Assembly: GCA_937873315.1 (NCBI GenBank)
Contig: CALMQX010000039.1
Location: 1 to 55,016 of the forward strand
Direction: 5' to 3'
Source: an uncultured Nostocoides sp.
GTDB taxonomy: Bacteria; Actinomycetota; Actinomycetes; Actinomycetales; Dermatophilaceae
DNA: 55,016 nt
Shown here: positions 7,234 through 16,098 of the stretch, one piece after another
How positions within the stretch are numbered: the first letter of the stretch is position 1
How the letters are laid out: the number at the start of each line of letters is the position of its first letter
Program-made: the position numbers and the translations under genes
The notes under the pieces: model-generated
Told to the model about the DNA's origin: nothing
The model's input: the letters and a program-made list of their open reading frames with translations, nothing else
Databases searched by the model: none

Positions 7234-8070
7234 CTACTTCTTGGCCGGAGCCTTCTTCGCCGGGGCCTTCTTCGCCGCCGCCTTGGCAGGTGCAGCCTTC
7301 GCGGGAGCCTTCTTGGCGGCAGCCTTGGCGGGAGCAGCCTTCTTGGCGACCGCCTTGGCCGGTGCAGCCTTCTTCACCGCAGCCTTGGCCGGCGCGGCCT
7401 TCTTCACCGCAGCCTTAGCAGGCGCAGCCTTCGCGGGAGCCTTCTTGGCGACCGCCTTGGCGGGAGCTGCCTTGGCGGGGGCCGCCTTCTTTACCGTCGC
7501 CTTGGCCGGCGCAACCTTGGCGGGTGCCTTCTTCACCGCAGCCTTAGCCGGAGCCACCTTCGCGGGCGCAGCCTTGGCCGGAGCGGCCTTCTTCACGGCG
7601 GCCTTAGCCGGAGCCGCCTTCGCGGGCGCAGCTTTGGCCGGAGCGGCCTTCTTCACTGCAGCTTTGGCCGGAGCGGCCTTCTTGACCGCAGCCTTCGCAG
7701 GAGCAGCCTTCTTGGCAGCCGGAGCCGCCTTCACCGCACCAGCGGCAACCGGACCCGACCCACGCACGGCGACCGGGCCGCTCTTGGGAAGCGTCGAGGG
7801 CTTCTTGGTGAAGTCCTTGAATGACTTGGCTGCCCGGAAGCGCGGAGCCCGCGACTTGGCGATCCGCACCGCGTCACCGGTACGGGGGTTGCGCCCAGTG
7901 CGCGCGGCGCGCTCAGCGCGGTCGAAGGTGCCGAAGCCGGTGATGCTCACCTTGCCGCCTCGGGCCACCTCGCGAAGGATGGTGTCGAAGACCCCCTCGA
8001 TCGCATCCACCGCCCCCTTGCGCGAGCCGAGCCGCTTCTCAAGTTCCTTAATCAGATCTGCCTTGTTCAC
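7234..8070 (-). CDS. hup: HU-family nucleoid protein with long Lys/Ala/Pro tail
   Basis: DNA-binding protein of 278 residues. The first about 90 residues are a standard HU fold: [28 protein letters not shown], and the arm [22 protein letters not shown]. The remaining about 185 residues are a low-complexity histone-H1-like tail built from [10 protein letters not shown]-type units. This architecture is that of mycobacterial HupB and Streptomyces HupS, where the tail compacts DNA and is post-translationally modified. The start is GTG at 8070 with GGAG 8 nt before it. The tail is on the long side for the family. Confidence 0.95.
   Translation of the reverse strand: MNKADLIKELEKRLGSRKGAVDAIEGVFDTILREVARGGKVSITGFGTFDRAERAARTGRNPRTGDAVRIAKSRAPRFRAAKSFKDFTKKPSTLPKSGPVAVRGSGPVAAGAVKAAPAAKKAAPAKAAVKKAAPAKAAVKKAAPAKAAPAKAAPAKAAVKKAAPAKAAPAKVAPAKAAVKKAPAKVAPAKATVKKAAPAKAAPAKAVAKKAPAKAAPAKAAVKKAAPAKAAVKKAAPAKAVAKKAAPAKAAAKKAPAKAAPAKAAAKKAPAKKAPAKK
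7240..7735 (-). repeat. Degenerate tandem repeats coding the HU tail
   Basis: Imperfect units of about 15-30 bp coding (K)[10 protein letters not shown] and PAKAAAKK occur about twenty times. Several units are identical at DNA level, so copy number may vary by slippage or recombination. Confidence 0.8.
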
Positions 8071-8423
8071 TGTGTATCTCCAGTTGGGTGTGCCGGGGTG
8101 GCCGGTATACCGGGTACCACCTGCGTCAGGCGCAAGCCCGACATCTCGACGGTATGCCTAGATGCCACAGCATGCGCGGATGCCATCCGGCGTGTTTTTC
8201 GATGTGTCGCAACGCATTCGGCATACGGCACGCCCCTTCGCCAAGCACTCCGCAGGTGGACTTTGGCCACCTTTCACGGCCATGCGCTCTCGGTCGGGTC
8301 GTGAAAGCCGTTGCCCCCCAACGGGATACCGCATGAAAGAAGGGTAAACGACTGTGATTTACCGGAATTCGACCAAGCGGTCGCAAACCACATCCGTCAC
8401 AATCGTCACTCAAGCAACACGAG
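8071..8423. other. Non-coding gap upstream of hup
   Basis: No credible gene is seen in these 353 bp. The region should hold the hup promoter. It contains a 12-bp palindrome CCGGTATACCGG (8102-8113), two GGCATAC/GTATGCC heptamers (8152 and 8220), and a noticeably A/T-richer stretch at about 8335-8425 next to the leuD stop. Minus-strand open frames here lack family features. Confidence 0.5.
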
Positions 8424-9017
8424 TCACGCTGGTGTCGTCGTCGCGGCCCACCCGGGACGGGTGCCCTCAAACGCGGTGATGTCACCCTCATGCCGCAGCG
8501 TGAGGGAGATATCGTCCAGCCCCTCCAGCAGGCGCCAACGGGTGTAGTCGTCCACCTCGAAAGTGGCCACGATCTCGCCAGCGGTGATGACCCGCTCACG
8601 CAGATCCACCGTGATCGATGCACCTGGCGCGTTCTCCAGGTACTTCCAGAGCAACTCGACGTCATCCTGGCTGCACTGAGCCGTGAGTAGTCCCTGCTTC
8701 CCGGAGTTCCCTCGGAAGATGTCGGCGAATCGCGAGGAGATCACGACCCGAAAGCCGTAGTTCATCAGCGCCCAGACCGCGTGCTCGCGCGAGGAGCCGG
8801 TCCCGAAATCGGGGCCAGCCACCAACACCGAGCCAGCGGCATACGCGGGGTTGTTCAGGACGAAGGTCTCATCGCCACGCCAGGCCGCAAACAGACCGTC
8901 CTCGAAGCCCGACTTGGTGACCCGCTTCAGGTACTCGGCCGGGATGATCTGGTCGGTGTCGACATTGCTCCGACGCAGCGGGACCCCGATGCCGGTGTGC
9001 GTGCTGAATGCGTCCAT
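8424..9017 (-). CDS. leuD: 3-isopropylmalate dehydratase small subunit
   Basis: Swivelling-domain subunit of isopropylmalate isomerase (leucine synthesis), 197 residues. Motifs: [13 protein letters not shown] at the N terminus, and [17 protein letters not shown], the substrate-binding loop of LeuD. NSGKQGLL follows. I start at ATG 9017 because GGAGG lies 7 nt upstream and homologues start near MDAFSTHTG. The ATG is 1 nt after the leuC stop, so the two subunits are coupled. Confidence 0.97.
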   Translation of the reverse strand: MDAFSTHTGIGVPLRRSNVDTDQIIPAEYLKRVTKSGFEDGLFAAWRGDETFVLNNPAYAAGSVLVAGPDFGTGSSREHAVWALMNYGFRVVISSRFADIFRGNSGKQGLLTAQCSQDDVELLWKYLENAPGASITVDLRERVITAGEIVATFEVDDYTRWRLLEGLDDISLTLRHEGDITAFEGTRPGWAATTTPA

Positions 9018-9018
9018 G

Positions 9019-10425
9019 TCAGGCCTCCACAGGGGCGAGGTCGGCGGGGCTGGAAAGCGTGCCGCGTACGGCGGTGGCAGCGGCGACTTCGGGGCTGACC
9101 AGGTGGGTGCGGCCACCCGGACCCTGACGTCCCTCGAAGTTGCGGTTCGACGTCGAGGCGCTCCGCTCGGTTGGCACGAGCTTGTCGGGATTCATGGCCA
9201 GGCACATCGAGCACCCAGGCAACCGCCATTGCGCGCCGGCTGCCTCGAAGACCTCACCCAGCCCCTCCGCCTCGGCTTGCAGCCGCACCCGAGCCGAACC
9301 GGGCACGACAAGCATGCGGACGCTCTCAGCCACGTGACGACCCTTGAGGACCTCGGCAACCGTCCGCAAATCCTCGATCCGACCGTTGGTACACGACCCG
9401 ACAAAGACCGTGTCGACGGCCACCTCACGCAGCGGGGTGCCCGCGGTCAGCCCCATGTACTCCAAGGCCCGCTGGGCCGCAGCCTTCTCGTTGTCATCAG
9501 CCATCTGCTCGGGATCCGGCACAGCAGCCGAGAGCGGAGCGCCTTGGCCGGGGTTGGTTCCCCAGGTGACAAAGGGCGAGAGCGAGGCCGCGTCCATGAC
9601 CACCTCGGCGTCAAAGGTGGCATCGGCGTCGGTGGTCAGCCCACGCCACGACTCGACGGCCTGGTCCCAGTCCTGACCCGCGGGAGCGTGATCGCGACCG
9701 CGAAGGTACTCGAAGGTGATCTCATCAGGGGCGATCATGCCGGCGCGGGCACCGGCCTCGATCGACATATTGCAGATGGTCATCCGGGCTTCCATCGACA
9801 GGGCGCGAATCGCGCTGCCCCGGTACTCGATCACGTAGCCCTGGCCACCGCCGGTACCGATCTTGGCGATGACCGCCAGGACAACATCCTTGGCGCTCAC
9901 CCCGGCGGGTAGTTCGCCGTCAACGGTGACGGCCATGGTCTTGAAAGGCTTGAGCGGCAGGGTCTGGGTGGCGAGTACGTGCTCGACCTCGCTGGTGCCG
10001 ATGCCGAAGGCGAGCGCTCCGAAGGCGCCGTGCGTGGAGGTGTGTGAGTCGCCGCAGACGATGGTCATGCCGGGCTGGGTCAACCCGAGTTGCGGTCCGA
10101 CCACATGCACGATTCCCTGCTCGGCGTCGCCCATGGGATAGAGCGTGACCCCGAACTCCTCGCAGTTGCGTCGCAGCGTCTCGACCTGCGTCCGGCTCAC
10201 CGGGTCGGTGATGGGGCCCTCGGTCGTGGGGACGTTGTGGTCTTCGGTGGCCAGCGTCAGCTCGGGGCGACGCACCGGACGGCCGGCAAGCCGCAGCCCG
10301 TCAAAAGCCTGTGGGCTGGTCACCTCGTGGAGCAGGTGCAGGTCGATGTAGAGCAGATCCGGCTCACCCTCGCCGCGGCGCACCACATGTGCGTCCCAGA
10401 CCTTCTCGGCCAGCGTCTTGGCCAT
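9019..10425 (-). CDS. leuC: 3-isopropylmalate dehydratase large subunit
   Basis: Aconitase-family Fe-S subunit of isopropylmalate isomerase, 468 residues. Visible signatures: [47 protein letters not shown], and the cluster ligands in [13 protein letters not shown] and [11 protein letters not shown]. The ATG at 10425 has AGGAGGG upstream and gives the usual start [15 protein letters not shown]. It is transcribed divergently from the IclR regulator. The 133-bp intergenic region holds the operator dyad. Confidence 0.98.
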   Translation of the reverse strand: MAKTLAEKVWDAHVVRRGEGEPDLLYIDLHLLHEVTSPQAFDGLRLAGRPVRRPELTLATEDHNVPTTEGPITDPVSRTQVETLRRNCEEFGVTLYPMGDAEQGIVHVVGPQLGLTQPGMTIVCGDSHTSTHGAFGALAFGIGTSEVEHVLATQTLPLKPFKTMAVTVDGELPAGVSAKDVVLAVIAKIGTGGGQGYVIEYRGSAIRALSMEARMTICNMSIEAGARAGMIAPDEITFEYLRGRDHAPAGQDWDQAVESWRGLTTDADATFDAEVVMDAASLSPFVTWGTNPGQGAPLSAAVPDPEQMADDNEKAAAQRALEYMGLTAGTPLREVAVDTVFVGSCTNGRIEDLRTVAEVLKGRHVAESVRMLVVPGSARVRLQAEAEGLGEVFEAAGAQWRLPGCSMCLAMNPDKLVPTERSASTSNRNFEGRQGPGGRTHLVSPEVAAATAVRGTLSSPADLAPVEA

Positions 10426-10523
10426 CTGCGCCCTCCTCATCGACTGCCCACTCGGGTACGGCGAGGACGCCAACTGAGCGCCCCTGCCCTACCGAGACTC
10501 GCACGGCGCCCTGCCCCCTGAAC

Positions 10524-10552
10524 TTGCGTCTCAGGCACTGAGACGGCAGTAT
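10524..10552 (+). promoter_or_regulatory. IclR-gene promoter with operator dyad between -35 and -10
   Basis: TTGCGT (10524-10529), a 17-bp spacer, CAGTAT (10547-10552), then 6 nt to the ATG at 10559. The spacer contains the dyad GTCTCAG-GCA-CTGAGAC (10528-10544). A regulator bound there would block its own promoter, and the same site can govern the divergent leuCD. Confidence 0.6.
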
Positions 10553-10558
10553 CAAGCC

Positions 10559-11302
10559 ATGGACAACAGCAGTGGCGTGGGCGTGCTGGACAAGGCCGCC
10601 ATCGTTCTGAGCGCACTCGAAGGCGGTCCGTCCACCCTCGCCCAACTGGTCACGGCGACCGGTCTGGCGCGTCCGACGGCGCACCGTTTAGCTGTGGCGC
10701 TGGAGCACCACCGACTGGTGACCCGTGACCTGCAAGGTCGCTTCGTCTTGGGGCCCCGGCTCGGTGAACTCGCGGCCGCGGCCGGCGAGGACCGGCTCCT
10801 GGCCGCCGCCGGACCGGTCTTGGGCGCGCTGCGCGATCACACCAATGAGTCCGCTCAGCTCTTCCGCCGCCAGGGCGAGTACCGCGTCTGCGTATCCGCT
10901 GCCGAGCGTCCGGTGGGTCTGCGCGACTCGATCCCCGTGGGCGCTAGCTTGTCCATGCGCGCCGGATCGGCCGCTCAGGTTCTGCTCGCCTGGGAGGAGC
11001 CCGACCGGCTCCATCGCGGCCTTCAGGGCGCCGCCTTCAATGCCACCATGCTCTCCGGCGTGCGACGTCGCGGTTGGGCGCAGAGCGTGGGCGAGCGCGA
11101 GCCGGGCGTGGCCTCGGTGTCGGCACCGGTGCGCTCCCCCTCCGGCAAGGTCATCGCTGCGGTCTCGATTTCTGGGCCGATCGAGCGCCTCAGCCGCCAG
11201 CCCGGCCGGCTCCACGCGGCGACCGTCATCGCCGGGGCGAACAAGCTCTCCGAGGTACTCGCCCGCCACGCCGCCCAGCAGGACGACCAGAACCGGGCAT
11301 GA
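10559..11302 (+). CDS. IclR-family regulator of leuCD (NdgR/LtbR-like)
   Basis: A regulator of 247 residues: winged helix-turn-helix at about residues 8-65 (LAQLVTATGLARPTAHRLAVAL is the recognition region) and an IclR effector domain after it (GASLSMRAGSAAQVLLAW, AVSISGPIERL). IclR members divergent from leuCD in actinobacteria (NdgR in Streptomyces, LtbR in Corynebacterium) control leucine genes and often also amino-acid-dependent processes. Position and dyad fit that role. A 13-bp hairpin follows the stop. Confidence 0.9.
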   Translation: MDNSSGVGVLDKAAIVLSALEGGPSTLAQLVTATGLARPTAHRLAVALEHHRLVTRDLQGRFVLGPRLGELAAAAGEDRLLAAAGPVLGALRDHTNESAQLFRRQGEYRVCVSAAERPVGLRDSIPVGASLSMRAGSAAQVLLAWEEPDRLHRGLQGAAFNATMLSGVRRRGWAQSVGEREPGVASVSAPVRSPSGKVIAAVSISGPIERLSRQPGRLHAATVIAGANKLSEVLARHAAQQDDQNRA

Positions 11303-11304
11303 GA

Positions 11305-11334
11305 AACGGCCCGTCTCGCGTGAGACGGGCCGTT
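11305..11334. terminator. Bidirectional terminator after the IclR gene and tRNA-Glu
   Basis: Perfect 13-bp inverted repeat AACGGCCCGTCTC (11305-11317) / complement (11322-11334), loop GCGT. On the minus strand it is followed by TTTCTC and lies 6 bp past the 3' end of tRNA-Glu, so it probably serves both directions. Confidence 0.8.
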
Positions 11335-11340
11335 CATCGG

Positions 11341-11413
11341 TAGCCCCGACGGGGTTCGAACCCGCGCTACCGCCTTGAGAGGGCGGCGTGCTAGACCGCT
11401 ACACAACGGGGCC
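11341..11413 (-). tRNA. tRNA-Glu (CUC)
   Basis: A 73-nt cloverleaf: acceptor GGCCCCG / CGGGGCT, D-arm TAGCGGTCTAGCA, anticodon stem-loop GCCGCCCTCTCAAGGCGG with anticodon CTC, T-arm GGGTTCGAACCCC. CCA is not encoded. It lies downstream of tRNA-Gln on the same strand, probably one transcript. Confidence 0.96.
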
Positions 11414-11508
11414 GTGGCGATGCCCGGCGGACCGGACAACGAGGCAGAACCTTACCGAACTCGGAGGGATTCCGCCGAATCGGTCGCAGCCCGGAGGGGC
11501 TGAACCGA

Positions 11509-11583
11509 TGGCTGGGGTACCAGGACTCGAACCTAGAATGAGTGAACCAGAATCACTAGTGTTGCCAATTACACTATACCCCA
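11509..11583 (-). tRNA. tRNA-Gln (CUG)
   Basis: Cloverleaf with acceptor TGGGGTA / TACCCCA, anticodon loop TTCTGGT (CTG), T-arm AGGTTCGAGTCCT, discriminator G, and an encoded CCA (11511-11509). Together with GltX and GatCAB in this window it points to the transamidation route for Gln-tRNA. Confidence 0.96.
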
Positions 11584-11675
11584 TGGGGTATCCTTGCCCG
11601 CTCGACTGTGTGGTCGATAGGGGGTCAGGACCGAGTGAGAACTCTACCGTTCGACCACGCGCGTCCCAAATCGGC

Positions 11676-12155
11676 TTAGGGCAGCAGCTCGGCCAGGCTC
11701 GAGATCACCGGTATGCCGCGTGCCTGCGCCAGCGCACGTCGCTCGGCAGTGGCAGCCACCTCGTCGGCAGGGTCCCCGTCATCACGCACCAGCCAACACG
11801 CTTCAAGGCCCGCGTCTGCGGCGCCCTGAGCATCACTGACCCACTCGTCGCCGACAAAGAGGACCTCGCTCGGGTCGACCCCCGAGCGTGCGCAGACGTG
11901 ACGGAAGGCAGCAGCCTCAGGCTTACCCACGCCGAGGCAATCTCGCGAACACACCGCATCCTCGGCAACATCAAGGCCGGTGGTCGAGAGTGTGCCCAAG
12001 GTGTACGCATGCGCCGAGTTGGTCAGAATCCGAACCGGGAGCCCCTGCTCAGCTGCCCGACGCGGTAGGCCAGGCGCATCGGCATAGGCCACCATGGCGG
12101 ATCTGGCCTCCTCGTGCTTCGGCGGGGGGCGTTCCGCCCCGGTCTCTCGACCCTA
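11676..12155 (-). pseudogene. HAD-family hydrolase lacking its N-terminal half
   Basis: The readable frame codes about 140 residues of the C-terminal half of a haloacid-dehalogenase-type phosphatase: motif II in RILTNSAH, the motif III lysine in LGVGKPEAAAF, and motif IV in VLFVGDEWVSDAQGAADAG. Motif I (DxDxT), which carries the catalytic Asp, is missing. The frame runs upstream to a stop at 12153-12155 without it, and the next 130 bp hold no such motif in any frame I read. An ATG at 12095 could still give a short product, but it would be catalytically dead. The break coincides with the edge of the foreign-looking block. Confidence 0.75.
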
Positions 12156-12286
12156 GGCACATCGCGGGTCCTCTTGGGGCCCGCGACCTGCACCTTTTCC
12201 GCACGACTGCCGGATTCGCCCCCTCAGCGGTTCGCCGCAGCCTCCAACTCCGGCCGTGCGGGCGCCGATCCGTTGACGTCAGCGAC

Positions 12287-13969
12287 TCAGCCTACGACGA
12301 CCTCGGCGACGACTCGCACCCTCGGGTGCTCGACGTCCCCGCCCTCGACCTCGCCGGTCCACCAGCGGAAGCGCAGTGAGCCGCCCTCGACCTCGACGAC
12401 GGCGAGGTTGTTGTCGAACCACGGTCCGCGGGTGACCTTCCACGGGTACTTGGGGTCGGGCACCTTGCTCGAGCGGCCGGCGACGAAGCGCATCGGCTTG
12501 GCCAGGCCGCGGGCGAAGAGGCTCATGAAGACCCGGATCGCGCGGGGCATCGGGTTGCGCAACGGCGAGCAGACGGCCTGGACGATCCGCGACCGCGCGC
12601 CGTAGCGCTGCACGTCGAGCACCTCGGCGAGGTAGGAGTTGTGGACGTCGCCGGAAAGGAAGGTGATGATGTCCGGGGTCCTTCCGCGTTCGCCGCGGGC
12701 CACCGCCATGACCATCTCGAAAACCTGCTCGAAGCCCTCGTTGAAGGCCGCCCAGTGCTCGAGGTCGACGAGGCGCCGCAGCTTCTCCCCGGCCTTGCCC
12801 GCGGTCCGACCGTAGGCATTCTGCGCGATCTGCTCGTCCATCGCCTCGAAGTCGTGCAGCCCCGGCGGCAGCAGGAACGGCAGCGAGGTGCCGATGAACA
12901 GGTGCCGGGTGTCGCCGCGGAGCTGCTCGTCGAGCCATGCCATCTCGGTCGGGTCGAGCATCGATCGGTGGTCCGGGTCGAGCTTGCGCGCGGCCCGGGA
13001 GTCGATGATGACCACCCGGGCGTCGCCGAGCTCGCGAACGTAGGACCAGCGGTAGCTCTCGGGGTGCGCATCCGCCCGGGTCGCGAAGGCGTCGAGCGTC
13101 TCGGTGAGGTCGAGCTCGTCCTCTGCCCCGGCTGCCGCGTGGTCGCGAATGCGCCGCCACACCTCGTCGTCCTCGAGCTGGGCGGGAGAGAGGTTGCCGG
13201 CGTGCTGGTAGACCCAGTAGCTCGCGAGGGCGCTGGTGATCCGGCGCTGCCACCACGAGGTCCGCTGAATCTCCTGCTTCCACGACCACGATGTGTTCCA
13301 GTCGTCGCGGACGTCGTGGTCGTCGAAGATCATCGTCGAGGGGACGGTCGACAGCAGCCAGCGGGTCGCCGGGTCGCTCCACGCGAGCTGGTAGAGGAAG
13401 TCGTACTCGATGTAGTCACGGATCTCCTCGGTCGGGTCCTCGCCGATGTCCCGCCGGCTCTTGATGAAGTCGAGCATCTCCTCCGAGATCTCCTCGTCGG
13501 CGTAGACCTGGTCCCCGAGGAAGCAGAAGATGTCCGGCCAGCCGGTGCTGTCGTCACGTGCCATGCCGATGGCGTAGGCCCGGAGGGCGTCGACGCCGTG
13601 CACCTTGTTGCCCTCGGCGTCGTGCGGGCTGCTCGTCCGGCACGAGCCGAACGCGATCCGGCTCGTGTCGCCGGCCGCGATCGTCGCGATGACGCTCGGC
13701 GGGTACGGGCTGTCGGCCGGTGGCCAGACCTGCTCGTCGTCGATGTCGACGGTGTAGGCCTGCTTGCTCCCGGGCTCGAGTCCCTCGCAGACGACGAGGG
13801 CGTAGTGCAGCCCCTCGACGGTGAAGGTGGGCGTCAACCACTCGTGGCCAGCCGCTCGCACGGTGACCCGGGCGAAGCGCGTGGTCTGGACCCAGATGGT
13901 CGCCGTGGTCTCGCCGACATGGCGGAGGAGCGGCCCCAACTGGAGAGGGCCGTTGGGAGGCGGGGGCAA
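12287..13969 (-). CDS. PhoD-like alkaline phosphatase / phosphodiesterase family protein
   Basis: A calcineurin-like metallophosphoesterase of the PhoD family, 560 residues. An N-terminal beta domain (ATIWVQTTRFARVTVRAAGHEW) is followed by the catalytic part: FGSCRTSS, LGDQVYADEEI, FDDHDVRDDWNTSW and FLSGDVHNSYLAEV supply the metal ligands and Cys/His/Asp residues of the family. No Tat signal is visible at the N terminus (MPPPPNGPLQLGP), unlike secreted PhoD, so this is a cytoplasmic subfamily. It is the last gene of the acquired operon, 3 bp after the SDR-TspO gene. Its substrate is unknown. Confidence 0.88.
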   Translation of the reverse strand: MPPPPNGPLQLGPLLRHVGETTATIWVQTTRFARVTVRAAGHEWLTPTFTVEGLHYALVVCEGLEPGSKQAYTVDIDDEQVWPPADSPYPPSVIATIAAGDTSRIAFGSCRTSSPHDAEGNKVHGVDALRAYAIGMARDDSTGWPDIFCFLGDQVYADEEISEEMLDFIKSRRDIGEDPTEEIRDYIEYDFLYQLAWSDPATRWLLSTVPSTMIFDDHDVRDDWNTSWSWKQEIQRTSWWQRRITSALASYWVYQHAGNLSPAQLEDDEVWRRIRDHAAAGAEDELDLTETLDAFATRADAHPESYRWSYVRELGDARVVIIDSRAARKLDPDHRSMLDPTEMAWLDEQLRGDTRHLFIGTSLPFLLPPGLHDFEAMDEQIAQNAYGRTAGKAGEKLRRLVDLEHWAAFNEGFEQVFEMVMAVARGERGRTPDIITFLSGDVHNSYLAEVLDVQRYGARSRIVQAVCSPLRNPMPRAIRVFMSLFARGLAKPMRFVAGRSSKVPDPKYPWKVTRGPWFDNNLAVVEVEGGSLRFRWWTGEVEGGDVEHPRVRVVAEVVVG

Positions 13970-13972
13970 GGG

Positions 13973-15376
13973 TCAGTCCTTCGGTTCAGGGTTGCGGCGG
14001 GCGATCGCCGCCGTCAGGGCGGTGGCGAAACCGCACCAAGCAGCGTATGCACCAAGGACCCCTCCGCGGACCTTTCCGCTCGGAGCAGCTCGCCGGGCCA
14101 GGTCGGCGCTGCTCGCCGTGAGCACTGCGCATTCGGCTGCTGCCAGTCGCGGCCGGTGGCCGCGGAAGAACAGACCAGACCAGCCGGCGTTGAGGACCAT
14201 GTTGGCGACGAGGGCCCGCTCGAATGCCGTTGCCTCGTTGTCCATCTCTGCTTCGCGCAGTTCGGCGATGGTCGCCGTCGAGGCGATCGTCGTCGTCGCG
14301 TAGAGCGTGGTCCAGACAACGGGGAACGCCCAATTCGGTGGCTGCCACGAGGGCAGGTCGAGGGAGCGGTACCACCGGCTGTCGGGCGTGGTGAGGAGCG
14401 AGCCGACGAGCGCTGCGCCGCCGACGACGGCCGCGGCGCGGCGCAGCTGGCGGGACCACGCGTGCGGGTCGACGGTCTCCGTGGCCGACCGGATCGCGTC
14501 GTCGACGCCCTTGAGCCCGCCGGGTGGACCGGGAAGGAGGTCGAGCAGGTCGCTCTCACCGACCACGGCGTCGTGGACCAGGCTCCCGACCAGGGGCCGG
14601 GCGACACCCGAGGCGACGGGCGTGACGAGCCCGACCCAGTGGCTCGCGAGTCCTGGGGTGAGGACCGGGACGGTCTTGATGAACCGCCGCCCGAGCCCGG
14701 TCACGGCGGCGTAGCGGCGCATGAGGTCGGCGTAGGTGAGGACGTCGGGGCCTCCGACGTCGAACGTCCTGTTGACCTCGGGCGGGAGGTCGGCCGCCGA
14801 CGCGAGCAGGTGGATGACGTCCGAGTCGGCGATCGGCTGAATCCGCGATCCGAGCCACTTGGGGGCCACGACGGCTGGCAGCCGCTCGGTGAGGTGTCGG
14901 AGCATCTCGAAAGACGCCGAGCCGGCGCCGAGGACGACGCCGGCTTGCAGGACGGCCGTCGGGACGCCGGAGCCGAGGAGGATCTCCCCGACCTCGACGC
15001 GCGAGGCGAGGTGCGGCGACAGCTCCTCGTCGGGATGGAGCCCGCTCAGGTAGACCAGGCGCCCGACGCCCTCCTCGGCGGCCGTGCGCGCGAACAGCTC
15101 TGCCATCGCCCGGTCCCGCACGACGAAGTCGCCGCGACCGTCCATCGAGTGCAGGAGGTACCACGCGGCGTTGACCCCGCTGAGCGCCTCGCGAACGTCG
15201 CCGGCGTCCGAGGCGTCGCCGTGCACCGACTCGACGCGCTCGGCCCATTCCGTGTCGGCCGGTAGCTCGCCGCGGGACAGGACGCGCACCCGCCAGCCAC
15301 GGTCGAGCAGCTCGGGCACGAGCCGGCCGCCGATGTGGCCGGTGGCTCCGGTGACGAGGGCGAGGCGGCTGGTCAT
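13973..15376 (-). CDS. NAD(P)-binding SDR-like protein fused to a TspO/MBR membrane domain
   Basis: 467 residues with two parts. Residues 1 to about 310 form an atypical short-chain dehydrogenase fold with the nucleotide motif VTGATGHIGGRL (8-19) and GRLVYLSGLHPDEELSPHL. From about residue 320 there is a membrane part with LDLPSWQPPNWAFPVVWTTLYATT, the signature of TspO/MBR translocator-like proteins, plus four more hydrophobic helices. Such fusions suggest a membrane-anchored oxidoreductase of a hydrophobic ligand such as a tetrapyrrole, carotenoid or quinone. This is inference. The ATG at 15376 overlaps the stop of the CPBP gene (ATGA), so translation is coupled. Confidence 0.85.
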   Translation of the reverse strand: MTSRLALVTGATGHIGGRLVPELLDRGWRVRVLSRGELPADTEWAERVESVHGDASDAGDVREALSGVNAAWYLLHSMDGRGDFVVRDRAMAELFARTAAEEGVGRLVYLSGLHPDEELSPHLASRVEVGEILLGSGVPTAVLQAGVVLGAGSASFEMLRHLTERLPAVVAPKWLGSRIQPIADSDVIHLLASAADLPPEVNRTFDVGGPDVLTYADLMRRYAAVTGLGRRFIKTVPVLTPGLASHWVGLVTPVASGVARPLVGSLVHDAVVGESDLLDLLPGPPGGLKGVDDAIRSATETVDPHAWSRQLRRAAAVVGGAALVGSLLTTPDSRWYRSLDLPSWQPPNWAFPVVWTTLYATTTIASTATIAELREAEMDNEATAFERALVANMVLNAGWSGLFFRGHRPRLAAAECAVLTASSADLARRAAPSGKVRGGVLGAYAAWCGFATALTAAIARRNPEPKD

Positions 15377-16098
15377 GAGGCTCCGATCGCGAGCATGGGG
15401 GGGAGGAGGAAGAGCATTCCGAGCGACCACACCAGGTGGGTGATGATCGGTCCGAGGATCCCGCCGGTCACTCTCCGCTGAAGCGCGGTGACGAGCCCGA
15501 GCGCGACGGCGGCGAGGACGAGCAGCGGAATGCCCGAGCCGACGGTCGTCAGCCCGTAGACGAAAGTCGAGATGGGGACCGCGTGCCGGCGCCCGATCGC
15601 GGCGTACAGGGCGCCGCGGAAGTAGAGCTCCTCGGCGATGCCGTTGAGGGCGGTCAGCGCGGCCACGATAGGCAGCGAGCCGAAGCGCGCGTGGTCGAGG
15701 AGCTCCTCGACCGGCTCTCGGAGGGCCGGGATCCGGGCCACGATGAGCGAGCCGGCGAGGAAGATCGCGAGGAGCAGCGTCCCGAGGGCAAGGGACTGGG
15801 CGAGCGGCCGCGCGACCCCTCCGTCGCGGGTGTGCGCCCGTCCCAGGTGCAGCCGACCGGACAGGACCGAGCCGGTGGCCCAGATCCCGGCGAGCCCGAG
15901 AGTCGCGAGATAGAACGTCGGGTTCCCTGGCTCGATTCGCAGTGCCCATGCGAGGAGCCCGGTGCCGAGGACGAGGGTGACGCCGGCGACGACCCGGCGG
16001 CGCCGGAACGCGGCGTCGCTCTCGTGGTGGTCCCGCTCCACGGGGTCAACGACTGCAGCCCGGACAAAGGCGAGCAGTTCCTGGAGGGCACCGGTCAC
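15373..16098 (-). CDS. CPBP family intramembrane metalloprotease-like protein
   Basis: A 241-residue membrane protein with about six hydrophobic segments. The CAAX-protease/bacteriocin-processing (CPBP, ABI) signature is present: GIAEELYFRGALYAAIGRRH gives the EExxxR motif, and THLVWSLGMLF the second His motif. The GTG at 16098 overlaps the stop of the preceding truncated gene as GTGA. It could process a prenylated or membrane peptide, but many CPBP proteins have no known substrate. Middle gene of the acquired operon. Confidence 0.85.
   Translation of the reverse strand: MTGALQELLAFVRAAVVDPVERDHHESDAAFRRRRVVAGVTLVLGTGLLAWALRIEPGNPTFYLATLGLAGIWATGSVLSGRLHLGRAHTRDGGVARPLAQSLALGTLLLAIFLAGSLIVARIPALREPVEELLDHARFGSLPIVAALTALNGIAEELYFRGALYAAIGRRHAVPISTFVYGLTTVGSGIPLLVLAAVALGLVTALQRRVTGGILGPIITHLVWSLGMLFLLPPMLAIGAS

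Noticed and set aside
8067-8547. Small frames between hup and leuD
   Set aside because: No family similarity, poor codon use and no ribosome binding site. Treated as promoter region.
12641-15265. An 874-codon plus-strand open frame
   Set aside because: It is the antisense of the GC-rich PhoD and SDR-TspO genes. Long antisense frames are expected at this GC3, and the product shows no domain.
15377-15949. N-terminal extension of the SDR-TspO frame upstream of 15376
   Set aside because: Arg/Pro/Ala-rich text that overlaps the CPBP gene. The ATG at 15376 starts directly at the NAD(P) motif and overlaps the CPBP stop.
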